The position numbers and the translations under genes are program-made. The notes below the pieces were generated by a model. The model ran no database searches and was not told the DNA's origin. It was given only the letters and a program-made list of their open reading frames with translations. A stretch of 64,000 nt of DNA. Source: Macrostomum hystrix. Lineage: Eukaryota > Platyhelminthes > Macrostomidae. Of the stretch, positions 11,514-30,779 are shown one piece after another; position 1 is the stretch's first letter; each line of letters begins with the position of its first letter. The stretch is taken from contig CATNEN010000012.1 in assembly GCA_950097015.1 (NCBI GenBank), positions 303,501 through 367,500 on the forward strand, written 5' to 3'.

Positions 11514-14500
11514 ATGCAAGAGCTTACCAGGCCGCACCTGGAGTCCTTTAACTTTGCCGCTCAGCACGGCCTGTCCTTGGCCGCTCGCAGCCTGCCCCCA
11601 GTCTATGCCGATGCGCACGCTGGTCGTTCGCGAGTTCAGGTTGGTTGCAAAGTTAACTCCGACGCGAAATGCTACAATCCCTTATTTTACCTGTATTTGA
11701 AATCCCCTCAAATCCCATCTCAGAATTTTCCAGTTTCACATATTTTTAACCTATATATAGAATCCCGTCAGATTCCATTCCGCATTTCCCCAATTCTTCT
11801 TTCTTTATCTTTTTTAAAATCCCCCCCAGATTTTCCTGTTTCCCTTATTTTTGCTTATTTTCAAAATCCCCTTAGATTTCATCCCCGATTTCCTATTTCC
11901 CCTTATTTTTACCTATATTTTAAATCGTCCCTAAGGCGGTCGGTGGCAGAGCGGTTATCGCGTTTGCCTCTCGCACCAAGGTCCCTGAGTTCGATTCCAC
12001 AGCGAGGCCACATTTATTTGGGGCGCAGCCGCGGAGAGAAGGCTTGAGGGCTTGTCGTGCAATTTATGGCCTTGTGGGCCAGCCTCCAAGGCACAGTTAA
12101 GTGCACACTGCCTGACGATGAGAAAGTCAGGGCAGATGTACACACACACCTGTGTGAGTGTGTGCCTGCGTACAGTATCTGTGTGCGTGTGTGCTCAGGA
12201 GTCAGCGAAATGCGCAGAATTGCCTTCTCGCTGGCCGCGGGTCTAGTGTCACTAAATGATGTGCCATTGCCTGCAGCCCTCCTGCAATTATTATTATTAA
12301 ATCGTCCCTAGATTTCCCAGATTTTTATCTGTATTTAAAATCCTTTCAGATTCCATCTCTGATTTCCCAGTTTCCCTCATCCCTTTACAGGTGTCCATCG
12401 CTAGCCTTGAACTCACTCAGCCGATAGATGAGCAAAGCCAGCGCCCCCTGCTGCCCAGCCAGTGCCGTCGGGCCGGCCTCACATACTCCGGCGGCCTGGT
12501 TGGACGGCTTGAGTTTCGAGTCAACGGCGAACTGATCGAATCTCTGGGCACTCGGCTTGGCAGCGTGCCAATCATGGTGCGGTCCCTGGGCGTGCTGCCT
12601 GTTCGGCAAGTCCAAGGCGGAACTAGTCGCCGCCAAGGAGGAACACAACGAAGCTGGTGGCTATTTTATTGTCAATGGCAACGAGCGCATCATTCGCATG
12701 CTCATCATGCCGCGCCGCAATTATCCCATCTCGGTGTGTCGGCCTTCATTTATGAAGAAAGGCAAATGGTTCAGCGATAAGGCTGTCATTGTGCGCTGCG
12801 TCACCGATGATCAGGTGAGGCTTCTGCCGATGTGCCAGTGCCGAATTCGCTGCTTAGATAGGTCAAGGCTACGGGACTTGCCGGTCTTTATTTGCAGGAG
12901 GGCTGCGGGCAATGGCTCATCATTTGGTGTCAGTAGACCCGCAGCCAGTGAGGAGGCAATTCTGCCCATTTCGCTGACTCAGTGAGCACACACGCACACA
13001 GACGCCGTACGCAGGCATACGCTCACACAGGTGTGTACATCTGCCCTGACTTTCTCATCGTCAGGCAGTGTACACTTCACTGTGTCTTGGGGTTGGCCCT
13101 CAAGGGCGTAGATTGCACGACAAGCCCCCAAGCCTTCTCGCCGCGGAATCGAGCTCAGGTAACTTGGCGCGAGAGTAAAACGCGTTAACAGCTCTGCCAC
13201 TCACACCCGCGTTGGGGCTCAGCGGAGTCGGACATTCTTGTAGACACCTTTTAGCTGCTTGGCACATAATGTTTAATATTAGACTACCAAACCATTTTGC
13301 CACCCGTTTTTATACCAAGAAAATATTTCTGCCTCCGGTAATTTTTCGGCAGTGCCTGAGTGCTAAATGGTGCCTGATTGGTTGACAGACTTGGCGATGG
13401 TGTCCTGTGGTTGAGCTGCGCCTAGTATTTAGGCTTGATCAGTGAAATGAGAGAAATTCGCGTCAGGATGTCCGTAGTGTCCAGCAAATCCGTCTCGATA
13501 AAGGTAGGTGACCACCGAAGACGGAGATGATGCAGGCGCATTCGGGTGACATGCTGATAAGTTATGAAGGCCTGGCAAGGCCGCACTGTGGCGCAGTGCT
13601 AATTCGTGTATAGGAGTGTATGAAATACACGAGTTCTTACGGCAAAAATCAGACCTTAGGCCAGAAACATTGAATATCCAATATCCAATTGAATATCCAC
13701 CGGTCTGAAGAGCTGGCGACTTGATTCTTGTTTCAGAAGATGCGCAACAAAAAGTTGGCCCGTGTTCTTGAGTTTCGTGTGCTTGTGTTGCTCCGTTCGG
13801 GTGTAACACAAGAAATCGTCAGCCGGAAATTTCCCTAGGTAGTAGTTATATTGTTATTGATGAAATTAGTCACTAAGCAAGAAATATTAAAGCAATGTTT
13901 TTAAGTTAAAGCATCGTTTAAAAAATTGTCTATCAGTGATAGATTATTTCGGATCAATTTTTCGCCTTCGCTCCGACATAAAAAGCCTTTAGAGATATGG
14001 GCGACTATTCGTTTCGGTTTGTTTTTTTTAATCTTCTGTTGCTACTTTTTACTGTTAAAAAATCGACGATGCAGACAATCTGGAAAGATGAAAATCTGCT
14101 CGTCTACAGGTGTATCCCAAGACACAAAGCCCAGTGAGAGTGTACACAGCGGCACGTAACTAATCCAAACTCCGCCCCCGCACCCAGACTGCCAGCGTGA
14201 ATATTCTGCACTGGCGCAATGCCTGCGATCCTGTGATGGGCTTCACCTACGAGAAAGAGCAGTTCTACGCGCCAGTAGGCCTACTATTGCGCGCCTTATT
14301 TGACGGCTCGCCAGCGGAGATGTACCAGGCCATTGTGCTGAGCCATACTGGCAGCGAGAGCGGGGATCCATCTTTGCTGTTCATGGCTAAGCAGGCTCTG
14401 CTCTATCTGCAGTCTTCCGACCAGTTTAAAACCCGACAATCTGTTCTAAAGTACATTGGCGGCTCATTCAGGTGTGCTGGCTTATCTCTTATTTAAAGCC

Positions 14501-17500
14501 TAATTATTGATTAATTTTTTTAAAGTCTGACTCCTTCCTCTCCTCTGATTGCTGTACAGGCAACGCCTACGTTTACCTGCCGACGCCAGCGATTTGGAGT
14601 GCGGCCGTCATCTGATGCAGCGTTCCGTCCTGACCCACTGCCAATCGGATGCGGACAAATTCTATCTGCTCTGCCTGATGCTCAGGAAATTGCACGCCAG
14701 CGCTAGGGGCCTCTGTACAGTTGAGTCCAATGACAGCCTCATCTTCCAGGAGCTGCTGCTTCCAGGACACCTCTACCTGCAGGTTTGAACTGAAAGGAAT
14801 CTAATGTGGCTAGTTCTATTCGGGGTGAGATTTCATGGTAGATCTCTCAGGGTGAGATTTCAGGGCAGCTCTCTTATGGGTGAGATTTCAGGGCAGCTCT
14901 CTCAGGGGTGAGATTTCAGGGCAGCTCTCTTATGGGTGAGATTTCAGGGCAGCTCTCTCAGGGGTGAGATTTCAGGGCAGCTCTCCTATGGGTGAGATTT
15001 CAGGGCAGCTCTCTCAGGGGTGAGATTTCAGGGCAGCTCTCTCAGGGATGAGATGTCAGGGCAGCTCTCTTATGGGTGAGATTTCAGGGCAGCTCTCTTA
15101 TGGGTGAGATTTCAGGGCAGCTCTCTCAGGGGTGAGATTTCAGGGCAGCTCTCTCAGGGGTGAGATTTCAGGGCAGCTCTCTCAGGGGTGAGATTTCAGG
15201 GCAGCTCTCTCAGGGGTGAGATTTCAGGGCAGCTCTCTTATGGGTGAGATTTCAGGGCAGCTCTCTTATGGGTGAGATTTCAGGGCAGCTCTCTCAGGGG
15301 TGAGATTTCAGGGCAGCTCTCTCAGGGGTGAGATTTCAGGGCAGCTTTCTCAATGCGAGATTTCAGGGCAGCTTTCTCAATGCGAGATTTCAGGTTAGCA
15401 TTCTCAATGTGAGATTTCAGGTTAGCTTTCTGAGGGATGAGATGTCAGGGCAGCTCTCTCGGGGGTGTAGATTGAGTTAGAGAATGTTTATAAACTCTTA
15501 GCAAATATTTCACAACCTGCTGATCCAGGTGCTAAGGGACGTACTCTACCGCTGGTTGCTCACCCTGCAACGCCTGATGGAGAAGAAGCTGGCCAAAGCG
15601 CAGGCAGGCAATCCGGCCGCTATTAGCGACGCGATAAAAACCGCCGTTGGCCTGTGCTCGCATGACATCACTGCCGCTATGGACAACTTCATGGCCACCG
15701 GCAATTTGAACAGTCAGAGCATGCTGCTGCTTCAGAACACAGGCCTGGTTGTGCCCGGCGACAACATCAATCGGCTGCGCTTCGCCGCTCATTTTCGGGC
15801 TGTCCATCGTGGCGCCTTCTTCACCGAGATGCGGACCACAGCCGTGCGCCGCCTGCTGCCGGAGACCTGGGGCTTCATCTGCCCGGTGCACACTCCCGAC
15901 GGAGCGCCCTGCGGCCTGCTGAATCACCTCACCGCCGCCTGCTTAGTAGTCAGCTCGCCTGAGCGGCCGGATCGACTGGCCCTGACCGCCGAGATGTGCC
16001 TCCGCGGCCTGGTGCCGCTGAATGAGGCATCCGCCCTCAGCCAGGACCTGCAGGCCTGCCTGCCAGTGATGTTGGACGGTGTGCTGTGCGGCCTGGTGCC
16101 GCCCAGACTGGCTGTTGGCCTGGCCAACTGGCTCAGACTGCAGAAGGTGCGCTGCCTATGCTCAAGCATGTACTCCACCTCCTGCCTTGTCAACAACACC
16201 TACAATCGGAATCAACAGCACCCACCCAAACCTCCGGAATCAACAGCACCCACCCAACCTCTGAAATCAACAGCACCCACCCCAACCTCCGTAATCAACA
16301 GCACCCACCTCAACCTCCGGAATCAAGAGCACCCACCCCAACCTCTGATATCAACAGCACCCACCCCAACCTCCGTAATCAACAGCACCCACCTCAACCT
16401 CCGTAATCAACAGCACCCACCCCAATCTCTAAAATCAACAGCACCCACCCCAACCTCTGAAATCAACAGCACCCACCCCAACCTCTGAAATCAACAGCAC
16501 CCACCCCAACCTCCTGTAAATCAACAGCACCCACCTCAACCTCCGTAATCAACAGCACCCACCCCAACCTCTGAAATCAACAGCACCCACCCCAACTTCC
16601 GGAATACCTGCACCCGCCCCATCCGCTCTCCACAGACATCCAAGCTAAGTGGGTCCGACCGCTCCCGCCTGGTGCCGCGGACCCTGGAGATCGCACTGGT
16701 GACGCCTCGAGGCGCTGGCTCTGCCGGTCCCTATCCTGGTCTCTACCTGTTCAGCGACAGCGCCCGACTTCTTCGACCTGTGCGCAATCTAATTAGCAAC
16801 TGCGTTGAGTATATTGGCCCATACGAGCAGTGCTTCCTTGGCATTGCCATCGATGAGCAGTCGCTGCAGCCGGACTCCACCCATTGCGAAGTGAATAATA
16901 ATGCTATTTTTAGCTTCGTCGCTGGCCTAACGCCGTTTCCGGACTTTAATCAGAGTCCTAGGAATATCTATCAGTGCCAGATGGGCAAGCAGTCTATGGG
17001 TCACAGTTACAATAGCTACAGGCACCGCTCCGATAATAAGCTCTATCGACTGTTGTGTCCTCAAAAACCCATGGTTAAGACTGGCACCTATGACAAGTAC
17101 GGCATGAGCGACAATGCATTAGGATTCAATGCCATCGTGGCTGTGGTGTCCTACACTGGGTGAGTTCCCAGACAATATCATAAATCCTATCTGTGTCAGT
17201 CAAACTGGGAGGATAAAGCTTTTCGACTAATATTTCACTAATACAATAGTCCTTAAGTCGATAATCCAAATCTTCAGGCTTGATAATCCATAACCTGTGC
17301 CCTTCAGATCTTCAGGCTTGATAATCCATAACCTGTGCCCTTCAGATCTTCAGGCTTGATAATCCATAACCTGTGCCCTTAAGATCTTCAGGCTTGATAA
17401 TCCATAACCTGTGCCCTTCAGATCTTCAGGCTTGATAATCCATAACCTGTGCCCTTCAGATCTTCAGGCTTGATAATCCATAACCTGTGCCCTTCAGATC

Positions 17501-20241
17501 TTCAGGCTTGATAATCCATAACCTGTGCCCTTCAGATCTTCAGGCTTGATAATCCATAACCTGTGCCCTTCAGATCTTCAGGCTCGATAATCCATAAACT
17601 GTGCCCTTCAGATCTTCAGGCTCGATAATCCATAACCTGTGCCCTTCAGATCTTCAGGCTCGATAATCCATAACCTGTTCCCTTCAGATCTTCAGGCTCG
17701 ATAATCCATAACCTGTGCCCTTCAGATCTTCAGGATCGATAATCCATAAACTGTGCCCTTCAGATCTTCAGGCTCGATAATCCATAACCTGTGCCCTTCA
17801 GATCTTCAGGCTCGATAATCCATAACCTGTGACCTTCAGATCTTCAGGCTCGATAATCCATAACCTGTGACCTTCAGATCTTCAGGCTCGATAATCCATA
17901 ACCTGTTCCCTTCAGATCTTCAGGCTCGATAATCCATAAACTGTGCCCTTCAGATCTTCAGGCTCGATAATCCATCTATCATTTTGGCTATTAGTGTCTA
18001 GGCCAATTAATCTAAATCTATATTATCCTTGCCTCCCTCGTCCAGCTATGACATGGAGGACGCGATGGTCATCAACAAGGGGGCCTACGATCGCGGCCTG
18101 GCAGACGCTTGCATCTACAAATCCCAGATTATCGACCTCAGCAAGGTAGAAGGCGGTGGCGGCGGTCGGCGTCAGCAGCCGCAGTCTGGCAGTTCGGCCG
18201 CATCAACAGCGCCCGCCTGTCCGCTGCGCTTCGGTGTTTTCGGCCCCGAGCCGCCATCGCCAGGGATTGACGCCGACGGCTTTCCGCCGATTGGCACGCC
18301 TTTGCTACCTGGCGATCCTATCTATTGCTACTACAGGTAACTGCCAATCTAGACTATTGTCACTTCACTTTACTCCGCAAGTGTCACTCTAGATGTCTTT
18401 CACTCAACTTTCACTCACTGAGACACTCCACAGGTGTCTCATTCTAGACGTCTCACTCTACAGGTGTCACTCTGGTGCACTGCTGGTCCACAGGTGTCAC
18501 TCTAGGTGTCTTTCCCTCCCCAGGTGTCACTCTAGGTGTCTTTCACTCCACAGGTGTCACTCTAGATGTCTTTCACTCCACAGGTGTCACTCTAGATGTC
18601 TTTCACTCCACAGGTGTCACTCTAGATGTCTTTCACTCCACAAGTGTCACTCTAGATGTCTTTCACTCCACAGGTGTCACTCTAGGTGTCTTTCTCTCCA
18701 CAAGTGTCACTCTAGATGTCTTTCACTCCACAGGTGTCACTCTAGATGTCTTTCACTCCACAGGTGTCACTCTAGGTGTCTTTCACTCCACAGGTGTCGC
18801 TCTAGGTGTCTTTCACTCCACAGGTGTCGCTCTAGATGTCTTTCACTCCACAGGTGTCACTCTAGGTGTCTTTCACTCCACAGGTGTCACTCTAGGTGTC
18901 TTTCACTCCACAGGTGTCGCTCTAGATGTCTTTCACTCCACAGGTGTCGCTCTAGATGTCTTTCACTCCACAGGTGTCGCTCTAGATGTCTTTCACTCCA
19001 CAGGTGTCGCTCTAGATGTCTTTCACTCTCTATGGCATGGTATATCCCTACCCACCTGCACTCCGCAGCGATGAGACTCGGCATCACACAGTAGTCCGCT
19101 ACAAAGGCGATCCCGGCTACCTGGACTGCATCAGCATGGCCGGCCAGCCGCACCGGGCCACCCTGACTGTCCGCCTGCCGCGCCGGCCAGACATCGGAGA
19201 CAAGTTCAGCTCTCGCCACGGCCAGAAGGGCGTCAACAGTCTGCTGCTGCCGGCCGAGGATATGCCCTTCACGCCTAGTGGCATTGTGCCGGACATCATA
19301 TTCAATCCGCACGGCTTCCCGTCTCGTATGACCGTCGGCATGATGATAGAATTCTTAGCCGGCAAAGCGGCCGCCTTGACCGGCGACAGCGTCGATGCCA
19401 CCGCGTTTCAACGCGACGGCGAGGTTGACTCGCCTCTGTTTGAAGACTACGCCGCTGTGCTGCAGAAGCACGGCTTCGATCGCTGGTGCACTGAGCCGAT
19501 GTACTGCGGCATGACTGGCCGATTGTTAGAGGCCCAAATCTTTGTTGGCATGGTCTATTATCAGCGGCTGCGCCACATGGTGGCCGACAAGTTTCAGGCG
19601 AGTCAATCTTTAGTCACACAATCTTTGAACTGGACATTTGCCTGTTCTCTGTCACTAAACTGCTATTTCACCTGTTCTCTGTCACTAAACTGCTATTTCA
19701 CCTGTTCTCTGTCACTAAACTGCTATTTCACCTGTTCTCTGTCACTAAACTGCTATTTCACCTGCTCTCTGTCACTTAATCAGCCTCTCACCTGTTCACA
19801 GTTAATCATTCCCACCGTTTGCAGGTGCGATCCACCGGTCCCATAGACAACACCTTTCGTCAGCCGGCCAAGGGTCGCAAAATAGGCGGCGGAGTTCGCC
19901 TTGGCGAGATGGAGCGCGACTCTCTGATCTCGCACGGCGCCGCCTACGTCATCCAGGATCGCCTTGTCGACTGCTCGGACGGCGCATTTGTTCGAGTCTG
20001 CTCAGCCTGCGGCAGTCTGCTGACGCCCGTGTTTGCCCCAGTTGGCGCCAACGACGGCGCCGATGAGGACGGCTGGGTGTGCGGCTCCTGCGTTGGAGAA
20101 GAGAAAAAGCAACAGGATGAAGTCGGCTGCGGCAGTCAGGGCATTGTGACGGTACGGGTTGGCCACGTGTGGCGCTACCTTTGCTCCGAGCTGGCTGGCC
20201 AGGGTATTCGGATTATTATGGACGTCAAAGCCAAGCAGTGA
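11514..20241 (+). CDS. POLR1B: RNA polymerase I subunit RPA2 (second-largest subunit), nine exons
   Basis: Exons: 11514-11639, 12391-12814, 14188-14471, 14560-14782, 15529-16146, 16636-17159, 18046-18336, 19069-19597, 19825-20241. Joined length is 3436 nt, or 1144 residues if one surplus base in exon 2 is ignored (human about 1135). The protein forms half of the Pol I active-centre cleft in the nucleolus and makes pre-rRNA. Family blocks in order: [21 protein letters not shown] with [97 protein letters not shown], and a C-terminal zinc site CSAC...CGSC (Cys 1065, 1068, 1092, 1095). Residues just before the first ATG (DQQFI) also look conserved, so the start may lie upstream. Exon 2 shifts frame near 12590. 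Intron 8 begins with GC. Minisatellites fill introns 4-8. AATAAA lies near 21954. Confidence 0.95.
11934..12297 (+). mobile_element. tRNA-derived SINE, family A, copy 1 (POLR1B intron 1)
   Basis: The head is tRNA-like, with A-box TGGCAGAGCGG and B-box GAGTTCGATTCC. It is followed by a unique body with GT-rich stretches and a short (TTA)n tail. A 13-bp target duplication, TAAATCGTCCCTA, flanks it at 11921-11933 and 12298-12310. Copies 2 and 3 are at 12893-13215 and 56060-56285. It is not a functional tRNA gene. Confidence 0.88.
12893..13215 (-). mobile_element. tRNA-derived SINE, family A, copy 2 (POLR1B intron 2)
   Basis: Reverse complement of copy 1: the tail side starts near 12893 and the tRNA-like head with AACAGCTCTGCCAC lies near 13200. 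It shares the body with CATCTGCCCTGACTTTCTCA. It lies 58 bases from a MITE-like element. Confidence 0.85.
13273..13857. mobile_element. MITE-like element, TTAA family, copy 2 (POLR1B intron 2)
   Basis: The left end reads TTAATATTAGACTACCAAACC and the right end CCTAGGTAGTAGTTATA, a decayed inverted pair. The interior matches copy 1 in inverted orientation over several hundred bases, including the GCGCAACAAAAAGTTGGCCC segment. The TTAA on the right has decayed. Confidence 0.7.
14805..15470. repeat. 27/28-bp minisatellite, POLR1B intron 4
   Basis: The unit GGGTGAGATTTCAGGGCAGC plus TCTCTCA (variant TCTCTTAT) is repeated about 22 times. Every unit contains a donor-like GTGAG and an acceptor-like TTTCAG. 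Confidence 0.93.
16195..16610. repeat. about 27-bp minisatellite, POLR1B intron 5
   Basis: The unit AATCAACAGCACCCACCCCA plus ACCTCTG/CGT is repeated about 15 times and ends about 25 bases before the exon 6 acceptor. Confidence 0.9.
17272..17975. repeat. 38-bp minisatellite, POLR1B intron 6
   Basis: The unit contains CCTTCAGATCTTCAGGCT and GATAATCCATAACCTGTG; period 38, about 18 copies. A cluster of CTT versus CTC variants splits the array into an older and a newer half. Confidence 0.92.
18375..19028. repeat. 30-bp minisatellite, POLR1B intron 7
   Basis: The unit TTTCACTCCACAGGTGTCAC plus TCTAGATGTC has period 30 and about 20 copies. Each copy carries a pyrimidine tract plus CACAG, a good 3' splice-site lookalike. 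The true acceptor is at 19067-19068. Confidence 0.93.
19640..19795. repeat. 30-bp repeat, POLR1B intron 8
   Basis: The unit CCTGTTCTCTGTCACTAAAC plus TGCTATTTCA is repeated about 5 times, close before the exon 9 acceptor. Confidence 0.88.
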
Positions 20242-20399
20242 CTCACTTCTTTTGTGGTGGTTGGACTGGGAATTCTCGTTGCCCCCTTTAGTTAACTAAA
20301 GCAACTGGATTTCTGTTTGCTAGTGATCACCTGATCGCTTACACTGCGACAATAATTTAAGCGTCTGGCGAATGAGTTATCCATTTGTCCATGAGTTAT

Positions 20400-21885
20400 C
20401 GTCCAGGATGCCCATTTCTCCCTGAGATCTGTCACTCCAGGATGCCCATTTCTCCCTGAGATCTGTCACTCCAGGATGCCCATTTCTCCATGAGATCTGT
20501 CACTCCTGGATGCCCATTTCTCCATGAGATTTGTCACTCCAGGATGCCCATTTCTCCCTGAGATCTGTCACTCCTGGATGCCCATTTCTCCCTGAGATCT
20601 GTCACTCCAGGATGCCCATTTCTCCATGAGATCTGTCACTCCTGGATGCCCATTTCTCCCTGAGATCTGTCACTCCTGGATGCCCATTTCTCCCTAAGAT
20701 CTGTCACTCCTGGATGCCCATTTCTCCCTGAGATCTGTCACTCCTGGATGCCTATTTCTACCTGCGATCTGTCACTTCTGGATGCCCATTTCTCCCTGAG
20801 ATGTTACTCCAGGATGCCCATTTCTCCCTGAGATCTTTCACTCCTGGATGCCCATTTCTCCCTGAGATTTGTCACTCCTGGATGCCCATTTCTCCCTGAG
20901 ATTCGTCACTCCTGGATGCCCATTTCTCCCTGAGATTCGTCACTCCTGGATGCCCATTTCTCCCTGAGATCTGTCACTCCTGGAAGCCCATTTCTCGCTG
21001 AGATCTGTCACTCCAGGATGCCCATTTCTCCCTGAGATCTGTCACTCCCGGATGCCCATTTCTCCCTGAGATCTGTCACTCCTGTATGCCCATTTCTCGC
21101 TGAGATCTGCACTCCTGGATGCCCATTTCTCCCTGAGATCTGTCACTCCTGGAAGCCCATTTCTCGCTGAGATCTGTCACTCCAGGATGCCCATTTCTCC
21201 TTGAGATCTGTCACTCCTGGATGCCCATTTCTCGCTGAGATCTGTCACTCCTGGAAGCCCATTTCTCGCTGAGATCTGTCACTCCAGGATGCCCATTTCT
21301 CCTTGAGATCTGTCACTCCTGGATGTCTATTTCTCCCTGAGATCTGTCACTCCTGGATGCCGATTTCTCCCTGAGATCTGTCACTCCTGTATGCCCATTT
21401 CTCGCTGAGATCTGTCACTCCTGGAAGCCCATTTCTCGCTGAGATCTGTCACTCCTGGATGCCCATTTCTCGCTGAGATCTGTCACTCCTGGATGCCCAT
21501 TTCTCCCCTGAGATCTGCCACTCCTGGATGCCCATTTCTCCCCTGAGATCTGTCACTCCTGGATGCCCATTTCTCCCTGAGATCTGTCACTCCTGTATGC
21601 CCATTTCTCGCTGAGATCTGTCACTCCTGGAAGCCCATTTCTCGCTGAGATCTGTCACTCCAGGATGCCCATTTCTCCTTGAGATCTGTCACCCTAGGAT
21701 GCCCATTTCTCCCTGAGATCTGTCACCCTAGGATGCCCATTTCCCCCTGAGATCTGTCACTCCAGGATGCCCATTTCTCCCTGAGATCTGTCACTCCAGG
21801 ATGCCCATTTCTCCATGAGATCTGTCACTCCTGTATGCCCATTTCTCGCTGAGATCTGTCACTCCTGGATGTCTATTTCTCTTGA
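20400..21885. repeat. 34-bp minisatellite, about 44 copies, 3' of POLR1B
   Basis: The unit GGATGCCCATTTCTCCCTGA plus GATCTGTCACTCCT starts about 160 bases after the POLR1B stop and ends shortly before AATAAA near 21954, so it may lie inside the 3' UTR. Several variants recur in blocks. Confidence 0.92.
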
Positions 21886-22500
21886 CATAACTAAGGTTTT
21901 ATTTTCAAAATCATGTTTTCGCTGACTAATGTTAAACTGTTATTTATTAATCAAATAAACTGTTCTAGATCTAGAAGTCCCATCGCAAATTACAATGACG
22001 CGTGCATTTCAGCAGTTCTCTCAGCTCAGTCAGCTGTCGGCATTTTTGCGATCACCATTTCTTGTCGTTGCCTTCTCTACCCAATTTAAATACTCGTTGA
22101 TTGTCTAATTATGACCACTAGTGCTGGCCAGTTGATGCACAGAATTCATTTAACTACAGAATTGGCGCTTTTTAAAACTAAACTAATTGCTGAAAGAGAG
22201 CAAACTAAATTACACTGTGGCCAAAACTAAATAATTTTGCCATACTTATTTTGGAAAATTTAGTCTCGCTTTCTGTGTTCTTCTTATTTCATTTAAGTTG
22301 TCATTAAAATCGTGAATTGCCATTTTTATGTCCCACCTTGAAATCAATCAAATCCTAGCGTTAGTCGCCTTAAATTAGTTCCTGAGATTTCCCTCTAGAT
22401 GATTCTCCAAGAAAACCCGGGACTTCCTTCGATAGAGTTTTCCTTTAGATCTTCAGATTTCCGTCTACAGGGCTTCCTTTAAAATTGCTAAATTATTATC
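21886..22500. other. AT-rich spacer before DCAF8
   Basis: It contains AATAAA near 21954, a probable polyadenylation signal for POLR1B. No exon for the DCAF8 N-terminus could be identified. Confidence 0.45.
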
Positions 22501-22509
22501 TAGATGGGT

Positions 22510-23375
22510 TTTTTACTTCGCATTACTTCTATGCGATTCTCTCTAAAAGCTTGGGATTTCCCTCTAGACGGTTCTCTTCGAAAGCTTGGGATTTCCATCC
22601 AGACGTTTCTCTTCAAAAGCCTGGGATTTGCCTCTAGACGCTTCTCTTCAAAAGCCTGGGATTCCCATCCAGACGGTACACTTCAAAAGTCTGGGATTTC
22701 CCTATAGACAGTTCTCTTCAAAAGCTTGGGATTTCCCTCCAGACGGTTCTCTTCAAAAGCTTGGGATTTCCCTCTAGACGTTTCTCTTCAAAAGCCTGGG
22801 ATTTGCCTCTAGACGCTTCTCTTCAAAAGCCTGGGATTCCCATCCAGACGGTACACTTCAAAAGTCTGGGATTTCCCTATAGACAGTTCTCTTCAAAAGC
22901 TTGGGATTTCCCTCCAGACGGTTCTCTTCAAAAGCTTGGGATTTCCCTCTAGACGGTTCTCTTCAAAAGCTTGGGATTTCCCTCCAGACGGTTCTCTTTA
23001 AAAGCTTGGGATTTCCCTCCAGACGGTTCTCTTTGAAAGCTTGGGATTTCCCTCCAGACGGTTCTCTTTAAAAGCTTGGGATTTCCATCCAGACTTTTCT
23101 CTTCAAAAGCCTGGGATTTGCCTCTAGACGGTTCTCTTCAAAAGCCTGGGATTTGCCTCTAGACGGTTCTCTTCAAAAGCCTGGGATTTGCCTATAGAGG
23201 GTTCTCTTCAAAAGTCTGGTATTTCCCTCTAGACGTTTCTCTTCAAAAGCCTGGGGTTTCCCTATAGACGTTTCTCTTCAAAAGTCTGGGGTTTCCCTAT
23301 AGACGTTTCTCTTCAAAAGCCTGGGATTTCCCTCTAGACGTTTCTCTTCAAAAGCCTGGGATTTCCCTCTAGATG
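22510..23375. repeat. 35-bp minisatellite with 175-bp higher-order period
   Basis: The unit GGTTCTCTTCAAAAGCTTGG plus GATTTCCCTCTAGAC has period 35 and about 24 copies. The block at about 22586-22760 reappears at 22761-22935, encoding an identical peptide in the shadow frames, so five units were duplicated as one piece. Confidence 0.9.
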
Positions 23376-23457
23376 GCTTAGATAATAAGGATTTTTAACA
23401 TGTTTTGCCTAGATAAACCAGTATAGAATTCGCGCAAGTTTTAACCGTCACTTGCAG

Positions 23458-30476
<7,019 letters not shown>

Positions 30477-30775
30477 TGTGTGACCGGTTTCTCAATTCAA
30501 GTACTTAAATATTTCGTCGCATCGTCTTCTCTGTATAAAAAAAGAATTACCATATTTTTGCCGACTATCAGTTTTACTTTAAAATGCATTCACTTTGCTG
30601 TTCACTAATTGAAACAAGTTGCACATAAATTCAGCAGTTTATCTGCCTTTCTTCGAGTCATGTGCTGCGATTTTTAGTATTTTGTTTTAAAAACTCTAGT
30701 GAACTGTTTAGTATATTCTCCTTTTCCCAACATATGTTTCATCTTGAATTTTTTACGATTATAAATAAATAACAG
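30477..30775. other. DCAF8 3' flank
   Basis: An AT-rich stretch with AATAAA motifs near 30760 that would serve as polyadenylation signals. Nothing else is visible. Confidence 0.5.
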
Positions 30776-30779
30776 CCCC

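Noticed and set aside
11934-12010. Apparent tRNA gene with A and B boxes
   Set aside because: Head of a SINE with target duplications and relatives; the stems do not pair as in a functional tRNA.
18393-19094. 233-codon [10 protein letters not shown] repeat frame
   Set aside because: 30-bp minisatellite inside POLR1B intron 7, removed by splicing.
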